Shown here: positions 49,848-59,295 of the stretch, one piece after another
Layout: the number at the start of each line of letters is the position of its first letter
Position numbering within the stretch: the first letter of the stretch is position 1
Assembly (NCBI RefSeq): GCF_018687575.1
Contig: NZ_CP061297.1
Span: 1,618,821 to 1,682,820, forward strand
Origin: Polynucleobacter asymbioticus
Lineage (GTDB): Bacteria; Pseudomonadota; Gammaproteobacteria; Burkholderiales; Burkholderiaceae
Length of the DNA: 64,000 bases
Direction of reading: 5' to 3'
Notes under the pieces: model-generated
The model's database searches: none
The model's input: the letters and a program-made list of their open reading frames with translations, nothing else
Told to the model about the DNA's origin: nothing
Program-made: the position numbers and the translations under genes

Positions 49848-50237
49848 TCAATGACTACCGCAGGCTTTACCACCAGCAACACTCATTGGAGCATCGCGGT
49901 CTAGCCCAGCAGCTGCCAATTTATCTAAATGCTCTTTCCACAATGCTTCGTGGTTCTCACATAAAAATTGGAGGAAGTCCCAGGAGTACAAGCCAGAATC
50001 ATGCCCATCCGAGAAAGACGGCTTTAATGCGTAATGTCCTACCGGCTCAATATTGGCGATGAGTACCTCACGCTTACCGGTCTGCAAAGTCTCCTGCCCT
50101 GGGCCGTGACCTTGCACTTCAGCTGAAGGAGACACTACCCTTAAGAATTCAAAAGGCAGGCGATAGGTATTGCCATTCTCATAAGTGAGTTCCAATACTT
50201 TTGATTGCTGATGCACTACAACATTAGTTGGAATCAT
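49848..50237 (-). CDS. DUF971 (gamma-butyrobetaine hydroxylase-like N-terminal) domain protein
   Basis: A 129-residue protein. The DUF971 fold is suggested by [20 protein letters not shown] near residues 15-35 and [21 protein letters not shown] near 70-90. A His/Cys tail (GKACGSH) ends it. Single-domain members have been discussed in connection with Fe-S or metal handling, but the function is unsettled. Its ATG overlaps the stop of the oxidoreductase gene by one base (TAATG), and ubiE follows: translational coupling is likely. Confidence 0.82.
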   Translation of the reverse strand: MIPTNVVVHQQSKVLELTYENGNTYRLPFEFLRVVSPSAEVQGHGPGQETLQTGKREVLIANIEPVGHYALKPSFSDGHDSGLYSWDFLQFLCENHEALWKEHLDKLAAAGLDRDAPMSVAGGKACGSH

Positions 50238-53200
50238 TAAACCAATACCCTCTCGATACCACCTTGATTTGCCTTAGAAACATAGTCTTGCATCCAATCT
50301 GGACCCAATAATTTTTGCGCCATTTCAACCACGATGTAATCCGCAGTCGTGTCACTATCTGCATCAAAGCGAGTCAGACCTTGTAGGCAAGATGGGCAGC
50401 TTGTTAGCACTTTGACATCGCCAGTGAAATCGTCCTTACGCAATTCATTGGCAGCCTTCTCCATTTCAATCTGCTTACGGAAACGCACTTGAGTAGAAAT
50501 ATCAGGGCGCGTCACTGCAAGAGTTCCAGACTCACCGCAGCAACGATCATTCTTCTGAATAGCTTGGCCATCTTCCAATTGAATGAGTTCATTTACTGTC
50601 TTCATTGGGTCTTGTAATTTCATGGGTGAGTGACATGGATCGTGGTACATGTATTTCACGCCAGTCACATTTGAAAGTTTGACGCCTTTTTCAAGCAAAT
50701 ACTCATGAATATCAATAATGCGGCAACCTGGGAAGATTTGTTCAAACTGATAACCTGCTAACTGGTCATAGCAAGTGCCGCATGAAACAACGACAGTCTT
50801 GATGTCCAAGTAATTCAGTGTGTTGGCAACGCGATGAAACAGGACACGATTGTCCGTAATCATCTTGTCCGCTTTATCAAAATCACCATTGCCGCGCTGC
50901 GGATAACCACAACATAGATAGCCCGGCGGTAATACGGTTTGTACACCCACATTCCATAGCATTGCTTGCGTAGCCAAGCCCACCTGAGAGAACAAACGCT
51001 CAGATCCGCAACCCGGGAAGTAAAACACTGCCTCTGTATCAGCGGAAGTAGTTTTTGGATCCCGAATGATGGGGACGTAATTTGCGTCCTCAATATCCAA
51101 GAGTGCACGCGCAGTTTTCTTAGGTAAATTGCCCGGCATCTTCTTATTCACAAAGAAAATAACCTGCTCTTTTACGGTCGGCTTGGTAACGGTTGCAGGC
51201 GGATGGGCAGTTTGCTTGCGAGCCAACTTACGGAACACATCATTACCTAATCTCTGTAGCTTATAGCCCCAACCAATCATGGTCTTACGAACTAATTTGA
51301 TAGTGTCTGGATCGGTAGCATTCAAGAAGAGCATGGATGCTGCTGTTCCTGGATTAAAGCGCTGTTGACCCATCTTGCGTAGCAAGTTACGCATGTTCAT
51401 GGTGACATCACCGAAGTCAATTTTGACCGGGCATGGAGTTAAACACTTATGACAAACGGTGCAGTGCGCCGCAACGTCATCAAACATTTCCCAATGGCGA
51501 ATCGATACGCCACGACGCGTCTGCTCTTCATACAAGAAGGCTTCAATTAACAATGAAGTTGCTAAAATTTTGTCACGTGGGCTGTACAGCAAATTAGCAC
51601 GTGGTACGTGCGTAGAACAGACCGGCTTGCACTTGCCGCAACGTAAACAGTCTTTCACGCTATCAGCAATTGCACCAATATCGCTCTGCTGCATGATGAT
51701 GGACTCATGGCCCATCAAACCAAAGCTCGGAGTGTAAGCAATGCTGAGGTCCGCTTGCGGCATTAACTTGCCTTTGTTGAAGCGACCCTCAGGATCTACG
51801 CGATTTTTATAAGCGCGGAAATCTTTGAGCTCCTCCTCAGTCAAATACTCAAGCTTTGTAATACCAATGCCATGCTCACCAGAAATCACGCCATCCAATG
51901 AGCGGGCTAATTTCATAATCCGATCGACTGCACGATGTGCGTCTTGCAACATCTCGTAGTCATCTGAATTCACCGGAATATTGGTGTGCACATTACCGTC
52001 ACCAGCATGCATATGTAGCGCTACAAACACCCGCTTACGTAGGATATTTTTATGAATCGTCTCTAGCTCATTGAGGATGGGCTCAAATGCTAAGCCCCCA
52101 AAAATGATTCTGAGTTCAGCACGAACTTCCGTCTTCCATGAAGCTCGCAAACTGTAATTCTGCAGATCTGGGAAATACGTATCCATCTGCGTAAGCCAGC
52201 CTGACCAACGCGCCCGAACTGTGGCAATAAGCTCTAGCGCTTGCTGGACACGATCACCTAAAATTTCAGCGCTCGGAATCTCATAATCTTCATCATTCTT
52301 GCCAAGCGGCAAGGCGCTCTTTGTCAAAAATGCTTGAAGGCCATCTAAAACTTGTAATTTGTTTTTAAGAGAGAGTTCGATATTGATACGCTCAATACCA
52401 TTGGTGTACTCGCCCATGCGTGGCAATGGGATCACCACATCTTCATTAATCTTAAAAGCGTTGGTATGACGAGCAATCGCAGCAGTGCGTGCGCGATCTA
52501 GCCAAAACTTCTTACGGGCCTCAGCACTAACCGCCACAAAGCCTTCGCCCACACGATTGTTGGCCATACGCACAACTTCACTGGTCGCCGCAGCTACCGC
52601 CTCTTCATCATCCCCAGCGATATCGCCAATCAATACCATCTTTGGCAAAGCATTGCGCTTAGACTTGGTGGAATAACCAACCGCCCGCAAATAGCGATCG
52701 TCTAAATGCTCAAGGCCAGCCAAAATTGGGCCGCCATTTTTAGTCAGTCCATCAAGGTAGGCTTTGATTTCTACAATACTTGGAATGGCTTCTTGCGCTT
52801 GGCCAAAAAACTCCAAGCAAACCGTGCGCATAAATTTAGGCATGCGATGCAAAATCCAAGTAGCGCTCGTAATTAATCCATCGCAGCCTTCTTTTTGAAC
52901 GCCAGGTAAACCTGATAAAAACTTATCAGTCACATCCTTACCCAAGCCCTCTTTGCGAAAGCGCTTACCTTCTACTTCCAAGGTCTCCGTTTTGAGAATG
53001 CGTTCGCCTGGCTCACTCAGACCATCAGACCAAGTCAGTTGAAAGCGCACTTTATCTACAACGTGGATTTTTCCGAGATTGTGATCAAGACGTTCGACAT
53101 CAAGCCAATTACCCTCTGGATCAACCATGCGCCAGCTAGCTAAATTATCGAGCGCAGTACCCCATAGAACAGCTTTCTTGCCCCCAGCATTCATAGCGAT

Positions 53201-54076
53201 ATTGCCGCCAATACAGCTTGCATCAGCTGAAGTAGGATCGACTGCAAATACCAATCCAGCGCGCTCTGCAGCGTCCGAAACTCTACGAGTTACAACACCA
53301 GCACCGGTAAAGATCGTAGATACATCATGATCCACACCTGGCAAACGCTTAAGCTTAACGGCATCGATTTGTTCAAGCTTCTCAGTATTAATGACTGCTG
53401 ACATAGCGTAGAGAGGAATCGCACCACCGGTGTAACCAGTGCCACCTCCACGCGGAATGATGGTTAGACCTAATTCAACGCAAGCTTTCACCAAGCCAGG
53501 GATTTCAGATTCGTAATCTGGCTTGAGAACAACCAGCGGAAACTCAACACGCCAGTCCGTTGCATCAGTTACATGCGCTGCACGAGAAACACCATCAAAA
53601 CAAATATTGTCGGAGGCAGTGATGCGACTCAACTCTTTACGAGCACGCTTACGAATTTCTGCAACCTCTTTAAAACCCTGCTCGAAATTTTCGACCGCAC
53701 GATGAGCGGCATTCAATAAAACCTGAACTTGCTCAACGGATTCGCCGCTAGATCTTTTCTTCACCTCGCCAAGGCGGTGCCATAAAGCGTCAATTAATAG
53801 TTGACGGCGATTAGCGTTATCCAACAGGTCATCTTGCAAGAAGGGGTTACGTTGAACCACCCAGATATCACCCAAAACTTCAAACAACATGCGAGCTGAA
53901 CGGCCAGTTCGGCGAACGCCACGCAAATCATTCAGAACGCGCCAGGACTCCTCGCCTAACAGGCGAATCACGATTTCACGATCGGAAAAGGAGGTGTAGT
54001 TATAAGGGATTTCGCGAAGGCGGGGTGAACCCGCTTCGGCGTCCAACAACTGGTTCAAAGCTAATGGAGCGTTCAT
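50237..54076 (-). CDS. large fused FAD/Fe-S oxidoreductase (DUF3683, FAD-linked oxidase, ferredoxin and CCG domains)
   Basis: A 1279-residue fusion. In order: a DUF3683-type N-terminal region (about 1-140), an FAD-binding PCMH domain (about 175-400, with [16 protein letters not shown]), an FAD-oxidase C-terminal domain (to about 780, with [14 protein letters not shown] and [10 protein letters not shown]), two 4Fe-4S motifs ([11 protein letters not shown] near 809 and [12 protein letters not shown] near 870), and two CCG domains (CCGYPQRG near 1054 and CCGESGTL near 1178). It resembles GlcD plus GlcF or D-lactate dehydrogenase fused in one chain, so it probably oxidises a 2-hydroxyacid and passes electrons to quinone. 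The substrate is unknown. The start at MNAPLALNQ is chosen over an upstream ATG at 54193. Confidence 0.88.
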   Translation of the reverse strand: MNAPLALNQLLDAEAGSPRLREIPYNYTSFSDREIVIRLLGEESWRVLNDLRGVRRTGRSARMLFEVLGDIWVVQRNPFLQDDLLDNANRRQLLIDALWHRLGEVKKRSSGESVEQVQVLLNAAHRAVENFEQGFKEVAEIRKRARKELSRITASDNICFDGVSRAAHVTDATDWRVEFPLVVLKPDYESEIPGLVKACVELGLTIIPRGGGTGYTGGAIPLYAMSAVINTEKLEQIDAVKLKRLPGVDHDVSTIFTGAGVVTRRVSDAAERAGLVFAVDPTSADASCIGGNIAMNAGGKKAVLWGTALDNLASWRMVDPEGNWLDVERLDHNLGKIHVVDKVRFQLTWSDGLSEPGERILKTETLEVEGKRFRKEGLGKDVTDKFLSGLPGVQKEGCDGLITSATWILHRMPKFMRTVCLEFFGQAQEAIPSIVEIKAYLDGLTKNGGPILAGLEHLDDRYLRAVGYSTKSKRNALPKMVLIGDIAGDDEEAVAAATSEVVRMANNRVGEGFVAVSAEARKKFWLDRARTAAIARHTNAFKINEDVVIPLPRMGEYTNGIERINIELSLKNKLQVLDGLQAFLTKSALPLGKNDEDYEIPSAEILGDRVQQALELIATVRARWSGWLTQMDTYFPDLQNYSLRASWKTEVRAELRIIFGGLAFEPILNELETIHKNILRKRVFVALHMHAGDGNVHTNIPVNSDDYEMLQDAHRAVDRIMKLARSLDGVISGEHGIGITKLEYLTEEELKDFRAYKNRVDPEGRFNKGKLMPQADLSIAYTPSFGLMGHESIIMQQSDIGAIADSVKDCLRCGKCKPVCSTHVPRANLLYSPRDKILATSLLIEAFLYEEQTRRGVSIRHWEMFDDVAAHCTVCHKCLTPCPVKIDFGDVTMNMRNLLRKMGQQRFNPGTAASMLFLNATDPDTIKLVRKTMIGWGYKLQRLGNDVFRKLARKQTAHPPATVTKPTVKEQVIFFVNKKMPGNLPKKTARALLDIEDANYVPIIRDPKTTSADTEAVFYFPGCGSERLFSQVGLATQAMLWNVGVQTVLPPGYLCCGYPQRGNGDFDKADKMITDNRVLFHRVANTLNYLDIKTVVVSCGTCYDQLAGYQFEQIFPGCRIIDIHEYLLEKGVKLSNVTGVKYMYHDPCHSPMKLQDPMKTVNELIQLEDGQAIQKNDRCCGESGTLAVTRPDISTQVRFRKQIEMEKAANELRKDDFTGDVKVLTSCPSCLQGLTRFDADSDTTADYIVVEMAQKLLGPDWMQDYVSKANQGGIERVLV

Positions 54077-54081
54077 AGCGT

Positions 54082-54129
54082 CATATTTGATAAATATGCA
54101 TTTTAATTGAGGGATCTTGATATTGGCAG
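54082..54129 (-). promoter_or_regulatory. candidate promoter and operator palindrome of the oxidoreductase operon
   Basis: On the minus strand CTGCCA (54129-54124), an 18-base spacer and TAAAAT (54105-54100) make a plausible sigma-70 promoter. Just downstream, 54082-54098 holds a 17-bp inverted repeat with perfect seven-base arms, CATATTT and AAATATG, ending five bases before the start codon. A repressor bound there would cover the transcription start and the ribosome site. The regulator is not identified. Confidence 0.4.
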
Positions 54130-54211
54130 GAAACCAAGAAAGATGTTGATCTAAGGCGATAAACCCTTGCAAATTTAAGGGCTTAGAGCCCATTCATGGT
54201 ACGCTCATCGC

Positions 54212-55732
54212 ATGGCAACGAACTATTTAAAGAAAATTTTATCGGCCCGAGTCTACGATGTGGCCAGGGAAACAGAGCTCCAAGTAGCCCCCGAACTCAC
54301 AAAGCGCTTAGGCAACCAAGTTTTGCTCAAAAGAGAGGATAACCAACCGGTTTTCTCCTTCAAATTGCGTGGCGCCTACAACAAAATGGCCCATTTACCC
54401 CCTGAAGCCCTAAAACGGGGGGTTATTGCAGCCTCAGCAGGCAATCATGCCCAAGGCGTGGCCCTGGCGGCAGCCAAAATGAAGTGCAAAGCAGTCATCG
54501 TGATGCCACTAACCACCCCAAGCGTCAAAATTGATGCCGTGAAGGCGCGCGGCGGATCTTGGGTTGAGGTGATCTTGCATGGCGAATCCTATAGTGACGC
54601 CTTCAAATACTCCGAACTTTTAGAGAAAAAACGGGGTCTAACCTTTGTTCACCCTTTTGATGATCCCGATGTCATCGCCGGGCAAGGGACGATCGCCCAG
54701 GAAATCTTTCAACAATATCAAGAGCCCATCGATGCCATTTTTGTAGCTATCGGTGGTGGCGGTCTGATAGCTGGAATTGGCGAATACGTTAAAGCGGTCA
54801 GCCCCAAAACCAAAGTGATTGGTGTCCAGTCAGTGGACTCAGATGCAATGCGAAGATCGCTCGCAGCAAATAAGCGCATTGAAATGAAGGATGTGGGCCT
54901 CTTCTCCGATGGCACCGCAGTCAAACTCGTTGGCAAAGAAACTTTTCGCATTTGTAAACGCGTAGTCGATGACATCATCACGGTTGATACCGATGAAATC
55001 TGCGCTGCGATCAACGACGTCTTCACAGACACCCGTAGCATTCTAGAGCCTGCTGGCGCCTTAGCGATTGCGGGCATGAAGAAGTATGTAGAAAAGCATC
55101 GCTTGAAAAAGAAAACATTGGTAGCGATTGCTTGTGGCGCGAATATGAATTTTAGTCGCCTGCGCTTTGTCGCTGAGCGCGCTGATGTTGGCGAATTCCG
55201 TGAAGCGGTTTTTGCTGTCACTATTCCTGAAGAGCGTGGCTCCTTCAGACGCTTTTGTGAATTACTCGGCAATCGAAACGTAACGGAATTTAACTATCGC
55301 ATCGCTGATCAAAGTGAAGCGCATATCTTCGTTGGCATTGGCACACAAAAAGCAACTGATAGCACCACCATTGCAAAGCATTTTCGTAAGGCGAAATTTG
55401 CGACCATCGATCTCACCCATGATGAGCTAGCAAAGTCTCACCTGCGTCATATGGTAGGCGGTCGCTCCACCCTTGCTCAAGATGAACTGCTTTACCGCTT
55501 CGAATTTCCGGAGCGCCCAGGCGCTTTGATGAAATTCCTCACTAGCATGGCCCCCAATTGGAATATCAGTCTTTTCCATTACCGCAATCACGGCGCAGAC
55601 TATGGTCGCATCTTGGTAGGCCTCCAGGTTCCCAAAAATGAACAGAAGAAATTTCAAAGTTTCTTAGCATCGCTTGGTTATCCTCATTGGAATGAAACTG
55701 ATAACCCGGCTTACCGCTTATTTCTTAAATAA
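54212..55732 (+). CDS. ilvA: threonine ammonia-lyase, biosynthetic
   Basis: A 506-residue PLP enzyme: the lysine lies in VFSFKLRGAYNKM, with SAGNHAQGVA and GGGGLIAGI in the catalytic domain (about 1-325). Two ACT-like regulatory domains follow (about 330-410 and 425-506), the long form that is feedback-controlled by isoleucine. It makes 2-oxobutyrate for isoleucine. It is divergent from the FAD/Fe-S oxidoreductase, and its stop shares one base with the next gene's start (TAATG). Confidence 0.96.
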   Translation: MATNYLKKILSARVYDVARETELQVAPELTKRLGNQVLLKREDNQPVFSFKLRGAYNKMAHLPPEALKRGVIAASAGNHAQGVALAAAKMKCKAVIVMPLTTPSVKIDAVKARGGSWVEVILHGESYSDAFKYSELLEKKRGLTFVHPFDDPDVIAGQGTIAQEIFQQYQEPIDAIFVAIGGGGLIAGIGEYVKAVSPKTKVIGVQSVDSDAMRRSLAANKRIEMKDVGLFSDGTAVKLVGKETFRICKRVVDDIITVDTDEICAAINDVFTDTRSILEPAGALAIAGMKKYVEKHRLKKKTLVAIACGANMNFSRLRFVAERADVGEFREAVFAVTIPEERGSFRRFCELLGNRNVTEFNYRIADQSEAHIFVGIGTQKATDSTTIAKHFRKAKFATIDLTHDELAKSHLRHMVGGRSTLAQDELLYRFEFPERPGALMKFLTSMAPNWNISLFHYRNHGADYGRILVGLQVPKNEQKKFQSFLASLGYPHWNETDNPAYRLFLK

Positions 55733-56640
55733 TGTCATACACACTTACCGGGAAACTCGTCGTTGCGATTTCATCGCGCGCGTTGTTTGATTTTGAAGAA
55801 GAGAATCGCATCTTCGAATCGACTGATGACAGCGCCTATATGAAGCTGCAATTAGATCGCCTATCTAATGCTGCTCAAACGGGTGTTGCTTTTCCCTTGG
55901 TAAAAAAATTACTCGCCTTTAACGAAGAGGGTGAGCAACGCGTTGAGGTTGTAATTCTTTCTCGCAATGACCCAGTAAGCGGCTTACGTGTCTTTCGCTC
56001 AGCCGAACATCATGGCCTACATTTAGAGCGCGGTGTCTTTACAAGAGGTCGGCCACCCTATCACTACCTTCGCTCGCTACATGCCAACTTATTTCTCTCG
56101 GCTAATGAAGATGATGTGCGCGCTACGATTGATGCCGGGTTTCCTGCGGCACGCGTATATCCAGAGTCGAGCAAAACTGCAGAGTCTCACCCCAATGAAA
56201 TTCGCATTGCCTTTGACGGTGACGCCGTTCTCTTTTCAGATGAAGCAGAGCAAGTATTTCAGAGCGAAGGCTTAGTAGCCTTTGTTGATCATGAAAGCAA
56301 GAAGGCCGCAATTCCTTTGCCACCAGGCCCATTCAAGCCCTTGTTAGAAGCCTTACATCGTCTGCAACGCTCTACTAGCGAAAAGGGCATGCGGATTCGT
56401 ACCGCCCTGGTAACTGCTCGCTCTGCGCCCGCCCATGAGCGCGCCATCCGCACACTCATGGCTTGGGGTATTGATGTTGATGAGGCCATGTTTCTCGGCG
56501 GACTCTCTAAAAGCGAATTCTTACGCGAGTTTGAGCCAGATTTTTTCTTTGATGACCAAACTGGTCACTGCCAATCCGCTGCATCAGTAGCACCTACTGG
56601 TCACGTTGTATCTGGTGTTTCTAATAAACCTAAAAGCTAA
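55732..56640 (+). CDS. 5'-nucleotidase, cN-I family
   Basis: A 302-residue protein of the cytosolic 5'-nucleotidase I family (PF06189). LVVAISSRALFDFEEENRIFE, SRNDPVSGLRVFRS and RIAFDGDAVLFSDEAE carry the HAD-like catalytic pattern, and FFDDQTGHC is near the end. It is predicted to remove phosphate from nucleoside monophosphates in the cytoplasm. It is coupled to ilvA and to queF by one-base overlaps. Confidence 0.87.
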   Translation: MSYTLTGKLVVAISSRALFDFEEENRIFESTDDSAYMKLQLDRLSNAAQTGVAFPLVKKLLAFNEEGEQRVEVVILSRNDPVSGLRVFRSAEHHGLHLERGVFTRGRPPYHYLRSLHANLFLSANEDDVRATIDAGFPAARVYPESSKTAESHPNEIRIAFDGDAVLFSDEAEQVFQSEGLVAFVDHESKKAAIPLPPGPFKPLLEALHRLQRSTSEKGMRIRTALVTARSAPAHERAIRTLMAWGIDVDEAMFLGGLSKSEFLREFEPDFFFDDQTGHCQSAASVAPTGHVVSGVSNKPKS

Positions 56641-57467
56641 TGCCCATAATTCCTCTAGGTAAGTCAACAGAATATCCGGATCAATATGATCCGAGCTTGC
56701 TCTTTCCGATTACTCGCTCTGAAAACCGCCTCAAGCTAGACATCAAACCAAATCAAGCTTTGCCTTTTGTTGGTGTTGATATTTGGAATGCCTTTGAACT
56801 TGGTTGGCTCAATAAAAAAGGGAAGCCCCAGATTGCTCTAGCGGAATTTCAAATTCCAGCAGATTCTCCCAACATGATTGAGTCGAAGTCATTCAAGCTT
56901 TATCTAAATAGCCTTAACAGCGCCCGCTTTGAAGATGAAGCTGAAGTGCGCGAAAGGTTGATTGCAGATTTGTCGGCAGTGGCTGGCAGCAAGATTACCA
57001 CTCGCATCAATCCAGCCGAAGTAATTGCCAAAAAAGGAATGCAGGAGATGAGTGGCGTTCTGATGGATCGCCTCGATATCGAGATCGATCCAAGCCTATC
57101 AGCCGACCCCACCTTGTTGGAAGTAAATGAATCTTTTGGGCCGATCGAGCAGTGCTTGGTTTCTCATCTACTCAAATCAAATTGTCCAGTGACTGGCCAA
57201 CCAGATTGGGCTAGCGTGCAAATTCGCTATCAAGGTCGCCCGATTTTGGAGGAAGGCTTGCTGCGCTATCTGATTGGGTTCAGGCAAAAAGGTGAGTTTC
57301 ATGAGCATTGTGTTGAAACCATCTTCACCGATATCAAGCGTCAATGCAAACCAGAAAAACTCTCCGTCTACGCTCGCTACACCCGACGTGGCGGTCTAGA
57401 TATCAATCCCTTTCGCACTGATCACAATGCGCCTTGGCCAGACAATACGCGCCATGCAAGGCAGTAA
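56640..57467 (+). CDS. queF: NADPH-dependent 7-cyano-7-deazaguanine reductase QueF
   Basis: A 275-residue long-form QueF with two tunnelling-fold halves. The N-terminal half has ESKSFKLYLNSLNSARF, the substrate/NADPH motif, and the C-terminal half has SNCPVTGQPDWASV with the catalytic cysteine. It reduces preQ0 to preQ1 for queuosine in tRNA. It is the last gene of a coupled trio with ilvA and the nucleotidase, and is followed by a terminator. Confidence 0.95.
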   Translation: MPIIPLGKSTEYPDQYDPSLLFPITRSENRLKLDIKPNQALPFVGVDIWNAFELGWLNKKGKPQIALAEFQIPADSPNMIESKSFKLYLNSLNSARFEDEAEVRERLIADLSAVAGSKITTRINPAEVIAKKGMQEMSGVLMDRLDIEIDPSLSADPTLLEVNESFGPIEQCLVSHLLKSNCPVTGQPDWASVQIRYQGRPILEEGLLRYLIGFRQKGEFHEHCVETIFTDIKRQCKPEKLSVYARYTRRGGLDINPFRTDHNAPWPDNTRHARQ

Positions 57468-57485
57468 TAAAGTTAGTAGATAAAT

Positions 57486-57511
57486 AAAAAGCCCTTCTTA
57501 AAGGGCTTTTT
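57486..57511. terminator. bidirectional Rho-independent terminator between queF and ssb
   Basis: AAAAAGCCCTT-CTTA-AAGGGCTTTTT is a perfect eleven-pair inverted repeat with an A-run and a T-run at the ends. It can end both the queF transcript (plus) and the ssb transcript (minus). Confidence 0.9.
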
Positions 57512-57540
57512 ACATTAGGCAATACACATCAACGCAATAC

Positions 57541-57996
57541 TTAAAACGGAATATCGTCATCCATTGCGCCTAGGGATGCAGCATTTGATGATGCTGGTGC
57601 AGACTGCTCAGCCGGCTTTGAACGGCTATAACTTTCACCACCATCACCGCCGCCACCTACTGGCTTGCCACCAAGCATTTGCATTGTTTCTGCAACGATC
57701 TCAGTGGAATACTTTTCCTGACCACTCGCATCAGTCCATTTACGTGTGCGTAAACGGCCTTCTACATAAACCTGTGAACCCTTTTTGAGATATTGGCCGG
57801 CGATCTCTGCGAGTTTTCCAAAGAATGCAACACGGTGCCATTCTGTGGTTTCTTTCATTTCGCCAGACTGCTTATCTTTGTAACGATCTGATGTCGCTAC
57901 TGAAATGTTTGTAACGGCGTCGCCGCTTGGCATGTAACGTGTTTCTGGATCGCGTCCTACGTTACCTACGATGATGACCTTATTTACCGAAGCCAT
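57541..57996 (-). CDS. ssb: single-stranded DNA-binding protein
   Basis: A 151-residue SSB: OB fold over residues 1-110 ([45 protein letters not shown]), a Gly/Ser-rich linker and the partner-binding acidic tip DDDIPF. It covers single-stranded DNA in replication and repair. It is downstream of the MFS gene and near uvrA, an arrangement common in Burkholderiales. Confidence 0.97.
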   Translation of the reverse strand: MASVNKVIIVGNVGRDPETRYMPSGDAVTNISVATSDRYKDKQSGEMKETTEWHRVAFFGKLAEIAGQYLKKGSQVYVEGRLRTRKWTDASGQEKYSTEIVAETMQMLGGKPVGGGGDGGESYSRSKPAEQSAPASSNAASLGAMDDDIPF

Positions 57997-58067
57997 GTTG
58001 TCTCCCGAAGAAAAATACTGCTGTTATTACTGCTAAAAAACTGCTCACTTTAATTAAACCAAAGAAG

Positions 58068-59258
58068 CTACGGTGATGCCTTTGCTACTACATCCTTTGA
58101 ATCCACTACTTTCGTGGGTAATTCGCGCATCGACCAAGCAATTATAAGCCAGCATAAAAGCAGCACTGCGCCCATCACAAAGACCGATAAATCGCCATGG
58201 CTATCCATCAAGTAACCCCCAATTACAGCGCCTGAGAAGAGGCCAATCGATTGCGTAGTGTTGTAAACACCTAATGCAGTGCCCTTAGATTCTTTGGCAA
58301 AACGAGAGACTAATGATGGTTGCAATGCTTCAAGTAAGTTAAAGCCTACAAAGTAAATTAATAATGCAATAGCAATGCCTGTAATTGAGTGGGTGCTTGT
58401 AAAGACAAATTCTGCAATGAGGAGCAGCACAATTGCTACTAACAAGACCGTTCTGAGTTGCTGCTTCTTTTCACCAAAAATCAAAATCGGCGCCATCAAG
58501 AAAAAAGACAGTAAAACAACGGGAAGATAAACTTGCCAATGCGATGCCAACGGTAAGCCTGCTTCCAGCAATAAGCGCGGTACCACCAAGAACATGGCCA
58601 CTTGAGTTGCATGCAATACAAATACGCCTGCATTCAGACGCATCAACTCAGGGCGCAGAAATACCTGCTTCAAACTCGCTTGCTGAACCTTGGCTTCAGG
58701 CTTAGTGCTAGGCAGAACGTAATAAGCCACAAACATCGCCCCCACTCCCAGCACTGCCAGCACGACAAAAATTCCACTCAAACTAATCAAGCGATAAATT
58801 GGGGCAGCAATCACCAGCGATAGCGCAAATGAAAGTGCAATGCTGCCTCCCACTAAGGCCATTGCACGTGTACGAACCTGTTCACGGGTTAAATCAGCAA
58901 CCCAAGCAGAAATCGCTGCCGAAACTGCTCCAGCCCCCATTACCCCGCGGCCAATCGCTATCCAAAGAAGATCATCCTGAGCAGCGCAAATTAAGGCTCC
59001 TGCGACAAATAGAGATAGCCCCCATAAAACAACCGGTTTTCGGCCGATCCGGTCAGAAAGACGGCCTAAGGGGATATAGAAGCAAGCCTGGACAATATTG
59101 AAGATCCCCAGGGTTAAACCAACCCATAGGGCGTGCTCGCCACCAGGCAGGCCATGCGCATGAATGCTGAAAACAGGCAAAAGCAGAAATAGGCCCAGCA
59201 TACGGAGGCCAAAGATGCCTGCTAAGGCCAGAGTAGAGCGAAGTTCAGAAGGATTCAT
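58068..59258 (-). CDS. MFS transporter, YajR-like
   Basis: A 396-residue protein with twelve membrane segments. The MFS motif A is GRLSDRIGRKPVV near residues 63-75, and SDLTREQ-like ADLTREQVRTRAMA follows as in E. coli YajR. It lacks YajR's C-terminal soluble YAM domain, since YajR is about 454 residues. Substrate unknown, probably a proton-driven exporter. It is divergent from uvrA with 37 bases between, and ssb follows 71 bases downstream on the same strand. Confidence 0.87.
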   Translation of the reverse strand: MNPSELRSTLALAGIFGLRMLGLFLLLPVFSIHAHGLPGGEHALWVGLTLGIFNIVQACFYIPLGRLSDRIGRKPVVLWGLSLFVAGALICAAQDDLLWIAIGRGVMGAGAVSAAISAWVADLTREQVRTRAMALVGGSIALSFALSLVIAAPIYRLISLSGIFVVLAVLGVGAMFVAYYVLPSTKPEAKVQQASLKQVFLRPELMRLNAGVFVLHATQVAMFLVVPRLLLEAGLPLASHWQVYLPVVLLSFFLMAPILIFGEKKQQLRTVLLVAIVLLLIAEFVFTSTHSITGIAIALLIYFVGFNLLEALQPSLVSRFAKESKGTALGVYNTTQSIGLFSGAVIGGYLMDSHGDLSVFVMGAVLLLCWLIIAWSMRELPTKVVDSKDVVAKASP

Positions 59259-59295
59259 GGGAAAGGGCTATATTAACAAGTTACGCTAAAAAATC

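Noticed and set aside
54077..54193. 39-residue N-terminal extension of the FAD/Fe-S oxidoreductase
   Set aside because: It crosses the probable promoter and palindrome and looks unlike coding sequence; MNAPLALNQ is a better start.
54718..55272. 184-codon open frame on the minus strand inside ilvA
   Set aside because: Antisense to conserved IlvA catalytic sequence; composition is Ser/Arg/Thr-rich as expected of a shadow frame.
59259..59295. LexA box in front of uvrA
   Set aside because: No CTGT-N8-ACAG pattern is present in the 37-base gap.
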